64,000 bases of DNA from Hysterangium stoloniferum (Eukaryota > Basidiomycota > Agaricomycetes > Hysterangiales > Hysterangiaceae): the NCBI GenBank assembly GCA_015178975.1, contig WHVD01000024.1, forward strand, positions 124,001 to 188,000. Reading direction: 5' to 3'. A model generated the notes under the pieces. That model was not told the DNA's origin. It ran no database searches and saw nothing but the letters and a program-made list of their open reading frames with translations. Below, piece by piece: positions 43,815-58,600 of this stretch. Each line of letters starts with the position of its first letter. Within the stretch, counting starts at the first letter, position 1. A program made the translations under genes and the position numbers.

Positions 43815-46170
43815 ATGATATGTCCGCTTCAACCCATAGCAAATTGATAACAGTCTGGGATGTCAAATATCCAGTCGATCTTAGATTATGTAAGACAAGC
43901 TGGGTTTTGGGTATGCCTCGACAAGAATCCTGGTGTTATTAGAAACCAAGGGGGCGGCGCAAATCCTCAGTCGCACTCATCGCAGTTCCAACAATGATAA
44001 CACCACAACCCCATCTCTTTCTATCAACCACAACCCCATCCCGAGCTAGACTTTCTTAGACGCGGATATTACACCTCTTTGCAATATGCGCGTAGTCCGC
44101 GTGGTTTGCAGCTGCACGCTAGATGTGTCGATACAAATACGAAGGAACAAGACACTCCTCGAGCATCCTTTTCCATCCCGGATTAGAACGCGGGTATTGG
44201 ATCTCTTCCTCCTCCATGTTTATCTATGTTCCTGGAGAATAGGATGGCAGTGGTAGCGCTATCTCCTTGTTTCCCTCCCGTTTGGATCGTTCCATCTCAC
44301 CCACAATCTTCCCGCGACAGGGATAGTACACCTCTTCCTCTGCCTAAGTCAGTCCTGGCTTCACACTCAATAGGTAGACCCATCTGTTCAAACGTCCACT
44401 ATATATTGGGAGGGAAGCAGTGGGCGTTATTCTCTTCAGCACCTTTTTATTCTTTCCTTCTATTTTCTCTTCTCTTCATTCTCCCCACTTTCTTCTTGGA
44501 ATCCACTCAGAAACCTACTAGCCCCCACCTCTCCGGTTGAAATGTATATTCCCCCACCCTCCTGCCTACCCACAAACCCAACAACAACCCAGCTGTTGAC
44601 GCTGTCAAACCGCGAAGATGATGGGTGGAGTAGTGAAGGGGAGGTGCGTGATGAGGCGGTGCCTTCGATGGGGGGTATGAGAGGAAGTGCAGGGAGGTTG
44701 TACGTGAAGAGGACGGAGACTGCCAGGGACGAAAACACGGACGTCAAGCTGGAGATGAACAAAACCACCTCGCGCGTGCCATGAAACCTCTTTTCCACCG
44801 CTGCTCATCTCCACCTACACACGCTCCCCTCTCTCCCTGCACGATGGGTGTGCCTGCTCGGCTTAGTCTTGAACCGGCGGGTATGCAGGATGATGAGGCG
44901 ATTAGAGGTGCAAAGGCTTGGTATCGGGAGAGCAAGTAAGCATGGTCTTGGATAGCTTTGGATGTTCGCTGATATGGTGGTGCATTCTAGATACAGCCAC
45001 CCTGACAATGTCCATTTAGTGGCGTATGCGGAGCTGTTGAAGAAAGTGTCGAGGTTCCATAAGAGTACTCATACGCCAAAGACATGTGGAAACTATATGC
45101 CAAATTCCTGCACGGGCAACCAAGATTCATAATTGTCACAGTACCTTCTGTACATCTCGTTCAAAAACAACAACAACCCAGTGGGACATCACACGACATG
45201 GATACATCATCACAAGGCCATGCATTTCCCTCAACCAGCGGCCATATCTCTCCAGTATCCGACCTCGCACAACTACCCCATACGCCCACCTCCTCAAGCG
45301 CACAGTCGGGACTGAACCGAAACAGGTTCGACGAGGGGCTTGGGGTCCGTGATAGCCGCGGTCGCGGGATGTATAATGGGCTATAAATCCCATGGAGTTG
45401 TGTGACGACGTGGTGTTACCGGCGATGCACACGGTGTCGAACGACCAGTGATCGAGCAGCGTGCTTATACCAGGTTTCAAAATGGCCTGGTAACGAGATG
45501 TTGGCGGTTGGTCAGAAGAGTGCTCGTTTTCAAGGGGACGCCACAGTGACGTTTTCCCTAGCTCGTTTTCTCATGTCTTCTTAATTTTTATCATTTCTAC
45601 CCGTTACTTTATCACCTGTGCTTCATTGTGACATGATTTTGCCTTAGGACTTGTTGTATGTCTCTCATCCTAATCCTGTTTGATGCGATTCTGTCTACGT
45701 ACAATGCATGCAATGCCCTCCCATCCCGTGCAATAGGCGAGTCGTGGGCATGGGGATGCCATGAGGGGTTGCAGAGCAGTATGGCAGTATGGCGGGGAAG
45801 TGACGGGAGATATGTGAAGCGCCGGGAAGGCGAGTAAGAGTCAGGCGAGCGATTGCGCGGGTTGTTCCATCATCGAGGTGGGCGGGGGTACTACAGCCCA
45901 CGATGTGGTGCGTATGTGCTTTGGAGCAACTTCACCCGCATTACCACTGCTTTTAAATGTCTCGTGAAAACCTTACATCTGACTTAGACGGAGTTAAGAT
46001 ATTTTGCAAATTTATTACTATTTCAAAAAACGATGACAGATCTCAAAGAATAAAAAAAATTTGCGTTCCCTAGGACAATATAGGGCCAGTTTTCTTTGCT
46101 TCAGCGCGACACGACACCAACTACAATATACTTACTATGTCATTTCAGATGTTGACAATTCTCCCGTGGA
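43815..46170. repeat. Segmental duplication block B, copy 2
   Basis: Counterpart of 2215-5030, lacking the 935 bp at 2753-3690 and carrying extra sequence around 44030-44610. Confidence 0.75.
44844..45386 (+). pseudogene. Decayed PAH-like (Sin3-type) gene fragment, copy 2
   Basis: ATG at 44844 opens MGVPARLSLEPAGMQDDEA, with an intron 44936-44990 (GTAAGC, CTGAT, TTCTAG) in phase 2, then YSHPDNVHLVAYAELLKKV and RFHKSTHTPK. The natural continuation DMWKLYAKFLHGQPRFII lies one base out of frame, as in copy 1, and then runs open to 45386 with a Ser-rich tail. The shared frameshift means the gene was already broken, or has an unseen exon border, before duplication. PAH resemblance is weak. Confidence 0.35.
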
Positions 46171-46623
46171 ATGTATCATTGCAAATAAAGGCCCTAGACA
46201 CTGTGCTACAAAAGATTTCGAACTCGGTCATCATAACAATAATAAAAACAAGGTGTCTGGTGTCTCGGCAAGGGCTTTTTAAGAAATTAAGCCTCGTAGA
46301 ATTCAAGGAATTTATGGAGATCTTCATTACGTTTCAGTGAGCGGTCGCTTTTATATTCAAACAACTTCCCATTAATGTCCGACTGATAGGTTTTGTGCAG
46401 ATTAGCCATCGCGCTTTACATGATGTGCAGGTGAAATAAACGGTTGTCATCATCCATCTTCAAAATGCTGTATTCGATTTCACAGAACAAATTCAACTCA
46501 CACATGTACAAGCGCCAAACTAACGGGGCTGTGCCGTGCTGTGTGCTGTGCTGTGTGCGGTGCAGTCACGGGGTCATAAAACGAATCGCTGTCTTCTCAC
46601 ACGTACCCAACACTCACCATCCC
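46171..46623. other. Upstream region of the NLR gene
   Basis: No gene called. A TGTGCTGTG-type short repeat sits at about 46530-46560. The promoter of the NLR gene should lie here; no convincing element seen. Confidence 0.35.
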
Positions 46624-49600
46624 ATGTCGTCCACTCCAAAACCCATTTATTATCCCGCTGCAAGTGAACGGGAAAGTACTGATCCTGCTGATCCTGCTGA
46701 TGTCGTGGATCAACAACGGGATACATACAATGATCCCGGTTTCGGAATTAAAGAACTTTCACCGGGAACTTCACCGACCATTGAGTAAGTAGTTGAACTC
46801 CAGATATGTCAGTATCAGCTGGCTAATAGTTTTCGGATTTCTTAGTATCGTCGCCATTCACGGATTTGATGGCCATCGCGAAGCATCCTGGACAGCCGAT
46901 AACGGGCAGCTCTGGCTCCGGGACTTCCTCCCACAAACTATACCTACCGCGCGAATTTGGTCTTACGGTTACGACGCTTATACAGAGAATGCATCTTCTC
47001 AGCAGACTTTGCATGGTCACGCAAAGGATTTTCTGGCAAAACTTTCTATGTATAGAGAGGCAGATCGCACGACGGTTCGTTGACTGAACATCAACAGCAC
47101 TTGCCTTCCTCATTAATCTTTTCAATGTTCTTTAGCGGCGTCCAATAATTTTTATTGCACACAGTTTAGGGGGTATTATTCTTAAAAGTGTAGGTCATCT
47201 TGAAATTCAAACTCACCGTTACATTTTTCATGCGTGCTGGTAACAGGCCCTAATACAAGCTTCTATGGCCAATGAGAGGCATCTTCTGCAATACAAATGG
47301 ATCCGTCTCTCAACGTATGGCATTCTCTTTCTTGGTACACCTCACCAAGGCACAGACATAGTGTTGAAGTTTATTTCATTGTGCTGCCGGCCAAATAATA
47401 TCTTGTTGAAGCATCTGATCTCTCACTCAGAGCTATTACAAGAACAAAACTCTGATTTTAACCCGATTGCTGCTGATTTTCAGATGAAATTTTTCTACGA
47501 AATTTCCCTAACTCTTCTCACTGATGGTACATTTGAAACTGTGAGTTTCAGAATTCTGATGTATTGCAAATGTATTCACAACAGTGTACATCCAGATTGT
47601 TCCCAGATCATCTGCTGTTGTTCCTGGCATTGCTAATGTAGAATCAATAGGCATGTATAAGAATCATGCTGGGATGGCCAAATTTAATTCCATTCATGAT
47701 AATGACTTCAAATCCATATCATTGATTGTACAAAACATGATCCAAAAAGCTCCATCTACAGTACAAACCCGATGGACCAAATTTGATCAGCAAAGTGGTT
47801 GGTGTCAAGATTATAGAAATACTTGAGCTAATATCATTAAATAGGGGATACTCCCAAAAGACCTATATACATTCCCAAGTCCCGTTCTAGCCCAAGGTTT
47901 GTAGGACAGGAAAAATATCTCAGGAGACTCCGGAACTTTTTTACCCCTCAGAGTTCACACTCTGGGTGGAGGCATTTCCTGTTATATGGTATGGGAGGAG
48001 TTGGGAAAACTCAGATTTGTTTGAAATTCATTGAAGAACTTACAAACAATCACTAGTGAGCTGCAAATTATTTCTTTTCTCTTGCTAGTACTCATTTGGG
48101 AATTTTAAGTGACTTTTCCAAGATTTTCTGGATAGATGCTACTAATTCAGAAACTCTAGCAAATGGTATTTCAATTATTGCAGATGAGCCTGATGCAAAA
48201 TTGCATGATGTTGAAAAGTCTGTTGAAGCTGTTTTGGAATGGCTTGCACAAATTCAAAAGAAATACCTCTTCATCTTTGACAATGCTGATGGAATGGATG
48301 GAGTAGTTAAAGACTATTTGCCACAGCTCCACCTGATCCATGTATTGATTACTAGCCGTAATCCTAGACTCTGCAACAATGTGACAGAGTCTCTAAAAGT
48401 TGAGCCAATGGAGAGGGATGAAGCACTCACTCTATTTAAAGCTACAGCTAACTCTGACAATGACACAAATGTTGCTGCTCAAGAACTGTCTAAACAAATT
48501 GTTACTGTACTTGGCTTCCTTCCTCTTGCTGTGGATATTGCAAGATCAACCATCTCAAATGGACTGTGTTCAGTGACAGAGTATCTAGTCATGTATAAAA
48601 AATATCAAGTGGATTTCTTTGCTGCAGACAACCCATCAATGAAGGGAGCATCAGGATATAATCACAATATTTATAGCACATTAAAAGTGTCATATAGTAT
48701 GATTGAGAAGAAGGCTACAGAGTTAAGAAGTGCCCAAGATGCATTATTCATTTTGAAAGTTCTGGGATTCCTTCATCACCAGAATATTATGGAAATCATT
48801 TTCAAACAGGCTGCAGAGTTGCCACCAGCAACTACATGTGGTGGTATATTACAAACTACCACCTCAGAGCTTCCAAAACAGTTTCTCAAATGTGATGGTG
48901 ATGGACAGTGGCTAAGTCTGCCATTTAGAGAAGCTATGCAGGTCCTTTGTGATTATTCACTCATTTCGAGAGATCCTGCCACACAAAGCTCATTTTCATG
49001 GACAATGCATCCAGTCATTCATATGTGGATAAGAGACCAGGCACTGGGTATTGATGATTTACCTCATTTGTGTGCAGCCAGAGCCTTGATAACAGGATGT
49101 ATTGATATGTCTGATGATACAGGGCATGGCAAGGTGTTTCAACAAGAACTTTTACCTCACATTGTAACAAATGAGGTAGCAATAAATGGAAAGAAAAAAA
49201 AATATTATGATGATCTCTCTATGAGATTTGCCTTTGTATACAAGGAGAACAACAGATGGTCAGAGGCAGTATGGCTTGAGATTGCTATAGTTGAGGCAAG
49301 AGAGCACATGCTAGGCACTGAACACACATACACCCTGACCTCCAGGGCTAACTTGGCAGAAACATACTGCAAGATGGGAAGATGGGAAGATGCCGAGAGA
49401 CTCCAAATTGAGGTGTTGGAGGCCAGGGAGCAAATCCTAGGGAGGGAACACCTACACACTGTGACCTCTAGAAGTGACTTGGGAAACACATATGCCAACA
49501 TGGGAAGGTGGCCAGATGCAGAAAGACTGCAGGTCCAGGCATTGGAAGTCAGGGAGAGAATACTAGGAAGAGAACACCCATGTACACTGATCTCCAAGAA

Positions 49601-52600
49601 TGACTTGGCAAAGACATATTTTAAGAAGGGTAAATGGTCAGATGCAGAAAGGGTGCTATTGCAAGTGTTAGAGGCTAGGGAGCGGATTCTAGGGATTGAG
49701 CACCCAGAGAGCCTGGCCTCTAGGCAAGAGTTGGCATGGACATATTCCAATATGGGAAGGTGGCTGGATGCAGAAAGACTGCAGGTCCAGGTGTTGGAAG
49801 CAAGGGAAAGAATCCTAGGGACTGAACACCAATACACCCTGGCTTCAAAGATGGACTTGGCAGGGACATATGCTGCAATGGGAAAATGGCTAGATGCAGA
49901 AAGACTGCAGCTACAGGTATTGGATGCCAGGGAGAAAATACTAGGAATTGAACACCAATACACCCTAACCTCCAAGATGGGGTTGGCATGCACATATTCC
50001 TCGATGGGAAGATGGCCAGATGCAGAAAGGCTGCATGTCAAGGTGTTGGAAGCCAAGGAGAGAATTCTAGGGACTGAACACCAATACACCCTAGCCTCCA
50101 AAGGTGACTTGGCAGGGACCTATTCCTCTATGGGAAGATGGTCAGATGCAGAAAGACTGCAGGTCCAGGTATTGGAAGCCTGGGAGAAAATCTTAGGGAC
50201 TGACCACCAATACACCCTAGCCGCCAAGAGTGACTTGGCATGCACATATTGCTCAATGGGAGGATGGGCAGATGCAGAAAGGCTGCAGGTGCAGGTATTG
50301 GAAGCCAAGGAGAGAATCTTAGGGACACAACACCAATATACCCTAGCCTCCAGGAATAACTTGGCATTGACATATTCCAATATGGGAAGATGGGAAGATG
50401 CAGAGAGACTGCAGGTCCAGGTGTTGGAAGCCAGGGAGAGAATGATGGGGAATGAACATGCATATACTCTGGCCTCCAGGAGTGTCTTAGCATGGACATA
50501 TTCCAAGATGGGAAGATGGCCAGATGCAGAAAGAATACAGGTTCTTGTATTGCAAGCCAGGGAGAGAATCCTAGGAAATGAACACCTAGAGACACTGAAG
50601 TCCAAGGAAGACTTGGCAGTGACATATTACAATATGGGAAGATGGCCTGATGGAGAAAGGCTGGAGATCCAGGTGTTGGAGGCCAGGGAGAGAATCCTAG
50701 GAACTGAACACCAATACACACTAACCTCCAGGAATAACTTGGCATTAACATATTCCAATATGGGAAAATGGGAAGATGCAGAGAGACTGCAGCTCCAGGT
50801 GTTGGAAGCCAGGGAGAGAATCCTGGGGACTGATCACCAATATACCCTAACCTCTAGGAATAACTTGGCATTGACATATTCCAGTATGGGGAGATGGGAA
50901 GATGCAAAGAGACTGCAGGTCCAGTTGTTGGAAGCCAGGGAGAGAATCCTGGGGACTGATCACCAATACACCCTAACCTCTAGGAATAACTTGGCATTGA
51001 CATATTCCAATATGGGAAGATGGGAAGATGCAGAGAGACTGCAGGTTGAGGTGTTGGAAGCCTGGGAGAGAATGATAGGGAATGAACATGCATATACTCT
51101 GGCCTCCAGGAGTGTCTTAGCATGGACATATTCTGAAATGGGAAGGTGGCCAGATGCAGAAAGACTACAGGTTCTTGTGTTGGAAGCCAGGGAGAGGATC
51201 CTGGGAAATGAACACCTAGAGTCCCTGGAGTCCAAGGTAGACTTGGCAGTGACATATTACAATATGGGAAGATGGCCAGATGCAGAAAGGCTGGAGGTCC
51301 AGGTGTTGGAGGCCAGGGAGAGAATCCTAGGGACTGAACACCAATACACCCTAACCTCCAGGAATAACTTGGCATTGACATATTCCAATATGGGAAAATG
51401 GGAAGATGCAGAGAGACTGCAGGTCCAGGTGTTGGAAGCCAGGGAGAGAATCCTGGGGATTTATCACCAATACACCCTAACCTCTAGGAATAACTTGGCA
51501 TTGACATATTCCAATATGGGAAGATGGGAAGATGCAGAGAGACTGCAGATCAAGGTGTTAGAAGCCTGGGAGAGAATGATAGGGAATGAACATGCATATA
51601 CTCTGGCCTCCAGGAGTGCCTTGGCATGCACATATTCTAGAATGGGAAGATGGCCAGATGCAGAAAGACTACAGGTTCTTGTGTTGGAAGCCAGGGAGAG
51701 AATCCTGGGAAATGAACACCTAGAGTCCCTGGAGTCCAAGGTAGACTTGGCAGTGACATATTACAATATGGGAAGATGGCTAGATGCAGAAAGGCTGGAG
51801 GTCCAGGTGTTGGAGGCCAGGGAGAGAATCCTAGGGACTGAACACCCATACACCCTAACCTCCAGGAATAACTTGGCATTGACATATTCCAATATGGGAA
51901 AATGGGAAGATGCAGAGAGACTGCAGGTTGAGGTGTTGGATGCCAGGGAGAGTATCCTGGGAACTGATCACCAATACACTCTAATTTCTAGGAATAACTT
52001 GGCATTGACATATTCCAATATGGGAAGATGGGAAGATGCAGAGAGACTGCAGATTGAGGTGTTGGAAGCCTGGGAGAGAATGATAGGGAATGAACATGTA
52101 TATACTCTGGCCTCCAGGAGTGCCTTGGCATGCACATATTCTAAAATGGGAAGATGGCCAGATGCAGAAAGACTACATGTCCTTGTGTTGGAAGCCAGGG
52201 AGAGAATCCTGGGAAATGAACACCTAGAGTCCCTGGAGTCCAAGGTAGAATTGGCAGTGACATATTACAATATGGGAAGATGGCCAGATGCAGAAAGGCT
52301 GGAGATCCAGGTGTTGGAGGCCAGGGAGAGAATCCTGGGGATTTATCACCAATACACCCTGACCTCTAGGAATAACTTGGCATTGACATATTCCAAGATG
52401 GGAAGATGGGAAGATGCAGAGAGACTGCAGGTCCAGGTGTTGGAAGCCAGGGAGAGAATGATAGGGAATGAACATGCATATACTCTGGCCTCCAGGAGTG
52501 CCTTGGCATGCACATATTCTAAAATGGGAAGATGGCCAGATGCAGAAAGACTACATGTCCTTGTGTTGGAAGCCAGGGAGAGAATCCTGGGAAATGAACA

Positions 52601-55600
52601 CCTAGAGTCCCTGGAGTCCAAGGTAGACTTGGCAGTGACATATTACGATGTGGGAAGATGGCCAGATGCAGAGAGGCTGGAGGTCCAGGTGTTGGAGGCC
52701 AGGGAGAGAATCCTAGGGACTGAACATCCATACACCCTAACCTCCATGAATAACTTGGCATTGACATATTCCAATATGGGAAAATGGGAAGATGCAGAGA
52801 GACTGCAGGTCCAGGTGTTGGAAGCCAGGGAGAGAATGATTGGGAGGGAACATGCATACACTCTGGCCTCCAGGAGTGACTTGGCATGGACATATTCCAA
52901 GATGGGAAGTTGGCCAGATGCAGAAAGATTACAGGTCCTTGTATTGGAAGCCAGGGAGAGAATCCTGGGGACTGATCACCAATACACCCTAACCTCTAGG
53001 AATCACTTGGCATTGACATATTCTAATATGGGAAGATGGGAAGATGCAGAGAGACTGCAGGTCGAGGTGTTGGCAGCCTGGGAGAGAATGATAGGGAATG
53101 AACATGCATACACTCTGGCCTCCAGGAGTGACTTGGCATGGACATATTCCAAGATGGGAAGTTGGCCAGATGCAGAAAGACTACAGGTTCTTGTGTTGGA
53201 AGCCAGGGAGAGAATCCTGGGGACTGATCACCAATACACCCTAACCTCTAGGAATAACTTGGCATTGACATATTCCAAAATGGGAAGATGGGAAGATGCA
53301 GAGAGACTGCAGGTCGAGGTGTTGGCAGCCTGGGAGAGAATCCTGGGGACTGATCACCAATACACCCTAACCTCTAGGAATAACTTGGCATTGACATATT
53401 CCAATATGGGAAGATGGCAAGATGCAGAGAGACTGCAGGTCGAGGTGTTGGAAGCCTGGGAGAGAATGATAGGGAATGAACATGCTTATGCTCTGGCCTC
53501 CAGGAGTGACTTGGCATGGACATATTTCAAGATGGGAAGTTGGCCAGATGCAGAAAGACTACAGGTTCTTGTGTTGGAAGCCAGGGAGAGAATCCTGGGG
53601 ACTGATCACCAATACACCCTAACCTCTAGGAATAACTTGGCATTGACATATTCCGATATGGGAAGATGGGAAGATGCAGAGAGACTGCAGGTCGAGGTGT
53701 TGGAAGCCTGGGAGAGAATGATAGGGAATGAACATGCATACACTCTGGCCTCCAGGAGTGACTTGGCATGGACATATTCCAAGATGGGAAGTTGGCCAGA
53801 TGCAGAAAGACTACAGGTTCTTGTGTTGGAAGCCAGGGAGAGAATCCTGGGGACTGATCACCAATACACCCTAACCTCTAGGAATAACTTGGCATTGACA
53901 TATTCCCAAATGGGAAGATGGGAAGATGCAGAGAGACTGCAGGTCCAGGTGTTGGAAGCCTGGGAGAGAATCCTGGGGACTGATCACCAATACACCCTAA
54001 CCTCTAGGAATAACTTGGCATTGACATATTCCAATATGGGGAGATGGGAAGATGCAGAGAGACTGCAGGTCCAGTTGTTGGAAGCCTGGGAGAGAATCCT
54101 GTGGACTGATCACCAGTACACCCTAACCTCTAGGAATAACTTGGCATTGACATATTCCAATATGGGAAGATGGGAAGATGCAGAGAGACTGCAGGTTGAG
54201 GTGTTGGAAGCCTGGGAGAGAATGATAGGGCATGAACATGCATATACTCTGGCCTCCAGGAGTGACTTGGCATGGACATATTCCAAGATGGGAAGTTGGC
54301 CAGATGCAGAAAGACTACAGGTTCTTGTGTTGGAAGCCAGGGAGAGAATCCTGGGGACTGATCACCAATACACCCTAACCTCTAGGAATAACTTGGCATT
54401 GACATATTCCAATATGGGAAGATGGGAAGATGCAGAGAGACTGCAGGTCGAGGTGTTGGAAGCCTGGGAGAGAATGATAGGGAATGAACATGCTTATGCT
54501 CTGGCCTCCAGGAGTGACTTGGCATGGACATATTTCAAGATGGGACGTTGGCCAGATGCAGAAAGACTACAGGTTCTTGTGTTGGAAGCCAGGGAGAGAA
54601 TCCTGGGGACTGATCACCAATACACCCTAAGCTCTAGGAATAACTTGGCATTGACATATTCCGATATGGGAAGATGGGAAGATGCAGAGAGACTGCAGGT
54701 CGAGGTGTTGGAAGCCTGGGAGAGAATGATAGGGAATGAACATGCATACACTCTGGCCTCCAGGAGTGACTTGGCATGGACATATTCCAAGATGGGAAGT
54801 TGGCCAGATGCAGAAAGACTACAGGTCCTTGTATTGGAAGCCAGGGAGAGAATCCTGGGGACTGATCACCAATACACCCTAACCTCTAGGAATCACTTGG
54901 CATTGACATATTATAATATGGGAAGATGGGAAGATGCAGAGAGACTGCAGGTCGAGGTGTTGGCAGCCTGGGAGAGAATCCTGGGGACTGATCACCAATA
55001 CACCCTAACCTCTAGGAATAACTTGGCATTGACATATTCCAATATGGGAAGATGGCAAGATGCAGAGAGACTGCAGGTCGAGGTGTTGGAAGCCTGGGAG
55101 AGAATGATAGGGAATGAACATGCTTATGCTCTGGCCTCCAGGAGTGACTTGGCATGGACATATTTCAAGATGGGAAGTTGGCCAGATGCAGAAAGACTAC
55201 AGGTTCTTGTGTTGGAAGCTAGGGAGAGAATCCTGGGGACTGATCACCAATACACCCTAACCTCTAGGAATAACTTGGCATTGACATATTCCGATATGGG
55301 AAGATGGGAAGATGCAGAGAGACTGCAGGTCGAGGTGTTGGAAGCCTGGGAGAGAATGATAGGGAATGAACATGCATACACTCTGGCCTCCAGGAGTGAC
55401 TTGGCATGGACATATTCCAAGATGGGAAGTTGGCCAGATGCAGAAAGACTACAGGTTCTTGTGTTGGAAGCCAGGGAGAGAATCCTGGGGACTGATCACC
55501 AATACACCCTAACCTCTAGGAATAACTTGGCATTGACATATTCCCAAATGGGAAGATGGGAAGATGCAGAGAGACTGCAGGTCCAGGTGTTGGAAGCCTG

Positions 55601-58600
55601 GGAGAGAATCCTGGGGACTGATCACCAATACACCCTAACCTCTAGGAATAACTTGGCATTGACATATTCCAATATGGGGAGATGGGAAGATGCAGAGAGA
55701 CTGCAGGTCCAGTTGTTGGAAGCCTGGGAGAGAATCCTGTGGACTGATCACCAGTACACCCTAACCTCTAGGAATAACTTGGCATTGACATATTCCAATA
55801 TGGGAAGATGGGAAGATGCAGAGAGACTGCAGGTTGAGGTGTTGGAAGCCTGGGAGAGAATGATAGGGCATGAACATGCATATACTCTGGCCTCCAGGAG
55901 TGACTTGGCATGGACATATTCCAAGATGGGAAGTTGGCCAGATGCAGAAAGACTACAGGTTCTTGTGTTGGAAGCCAGGGAGAGAATCCTGGGGACTGAT
56001 CACCAATACACCCTAACCTCTAGGAATAACTTGGCATTGACATTTTCCAAAATGGGAAGATGGGAAGATGCAGAGAGACTGCAGGTCCAGGTGTTGGAAG
56101 CCTGGGAGAGAATCCTGGGGACTGCTCACCAATACACCCTAACCTCTAGGAATAACTTGGCATTGACATATTCCAATATGGGAAGATGGCAAGATGCAGA
56201 GAGACTGCAGGTTGAGGTGTTGGAAGCCTGGGAGAGAATGATAGGGAATGAACATGCATATACTCTGGCCTCCAGGAGTGACTTGGCATGGACATATTCC
56301 AAGATGGGAAGTTGGCCAGATGCAGAAAGACTACAGGTTCTTGTGTTGGAAGCCAGGGAGAGAATCCTGGGGACTGATCACCAATACACCTTAACCTCTA
56401 AGAATAACTTGGCATTGACATATTCCAATATGGGAAGATGGGAAGATGCAAAGAGCCTGCAGGTCGAGGTGTTAGAAGCCTGGGAGAGAATGATAGGGAA
56501 TGAACATGCATATACTCTGGCCTCCAGGAGTGACTTGGCATGGACATATTCCAATATGGGAAGATGGGAAGATGCAGAGAGACTGCAGGTCCAGGTGTTG
56601 GAAGCCTGGGAGAGAATGATAGGGAATGAACATGCATATACTCTGGCCTCCAGGAGTGACTTGGCATGGACATATTCCAAGATGGGAAGTTGGCCAGATG
56701 CAGAAAGACTACAGGTTCTTGTGTTGGAAGCCAGGGAGAGAATCCTGGGGACTGATCACCAATACACCCTAACCTCTAGGAATAACTTGGCATTGACATT
56801 TTCCAAAATGGGAAGATGGGAAGATGCAGAGAGACTGCAGGTCCAGGTGTTGGAAGCCTGGGAGAGAATCCTGGGGACTGATCACCAATACACCCTAACC
56901 TCTAGGAATAACTTGGCATTGACATATTCCAATATGGGAAGATGGCAAGATGCAGAGAGACTGCAGGTTGAGGTGTTGGAAGCCTGGGAGAGAATGATAG
57001 GGAATGAACATGCATATACTCTGGCCTCCAGGAGTGACTTGGCATGGACATATTCCAAGATGGGAAGTTGGCCAGATGCAGAAAGACTACAGGTTCTTGT
57101 GTTGGAAGCCAGGGAGAGAATCCTGGGGACTGATCACCAATACACCTTAACCTCTAAGAATAACTTGGCATTGACATATTCCAATATGGGAAGATGGGAA
57201 GATGCAGAGAGCCTGCAGGTCGAGGTGTTAGAAGCCTGGGAGAAAATGATAGGGAATGAACATGCATATACTCTGGCCTCCAGGAGTGACTTGGCATGGA
57301 CATATTCCAATATGGGAAGATGGGAAGATGCAGAGAGACTGCAGGTCCAGGTGTTGGAAGCCTGGGAGAGAATGATAGGGAATGAACATGCATATACTCT
57401 GGCCTCCAGGAGTGACTTGGCATGGACATATTCCAAGATGGGAAGTTGGTCAGATGCAGAAAGACTACAGGTTCTTGTGTTGGAAACCAGGGAGAGAATC
57501 CTAGGAAATGAACACCTAGAGACCCTGGACTCCAAGGCAGAGTTGGCAGTGACATATTACAATATGGGAAGATGGCCAGATGCAGAAAGGCTGGAGGTCC
57601 AGGTGTTGGAAGCTATGCAGAGAATCCTAGGGAATGAACACCCATGCACCCTAACCTCCAGGAATAACTTGGCATTGACATATTCCAATATGGGAAAATG
57701 GGAAGATGCACAGAGACTGCATGTCCAGGTGTTGGAAGCCAGGGAGAGAATCCTGGGAACTGATCACCAATATACCCTAACCTCTAGGAATAACTTGGCA
57801 CTGACATATTCTAATATGGGAAGATGGGAAGATGCAGAGAGACTGCAGGTCGAGGTGTTGGAAGCCTGGGAGAGAATGATGGGGAATGAACATGCATATA
57901 CTCTGGCCTCCAGGAGTGCCTTGGCATGCACATATTCTAACATGGGAAGATGGCCAGAGGCAGAAAGACTACAGGTTCTTGTGTTGGAAGCCAGGGAGAC
58001 AATCCTAGGAAATGAACACCTAGAGTCCCTGGAGTCCAAGGCAGACTTGGCAGTGACATATTACAATATGGGAAGATGGCCAGATGCAGAAAGCCTGGAG
58101 ATCCAGGTATTGGAGGCCAGGGAGAGAATCCTGGGAACTGATCACCAATACACCCTAACCTCTAGGAATAACTTGGCACTGACATATTCTAATCTGGGAA
58201 GATGGGAAGATGCAGAGATACTGCAGGTCAAGGTGTTGGAAGCCTGGGAGAGAATGATGGGGAATGAACATGCATATACTCTGGCCTCCAGGAGTGCCTT
58301 GGCATGCACACATTCTAACATGGGAAGATGGCCAGATGCAGAAAGACTACAGGTTCTTGTGTTGGAAGCCAGGGAGACAATCCTAGGAAATGAACACCTA
58401 GAGTCCCTGGAGTCCAAGGCAGACTTGGCAGTGACATATTACAATATGGGAAGATGGCCAGATGCAGAAAGGCTGGAGATCCAGGTATTGGAGGCCAGGG
58501 AGAGAATCCTGGGGATTTATCACCAATACACCCTAACCTCTAGGAATAACTTGGCATTGACATATTCCAATATGGGAAGATGGGAAGATGCAGAGAGACT

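Noticed and set aside
48096..48098. Start codon of the large TPR reading at 48096 (TTG)
   Set aside because: It is an internal codon; the NB-ARC P-loop and hydrolase exons lie upstream and join in frame, so the real start is the ATG at 46624.
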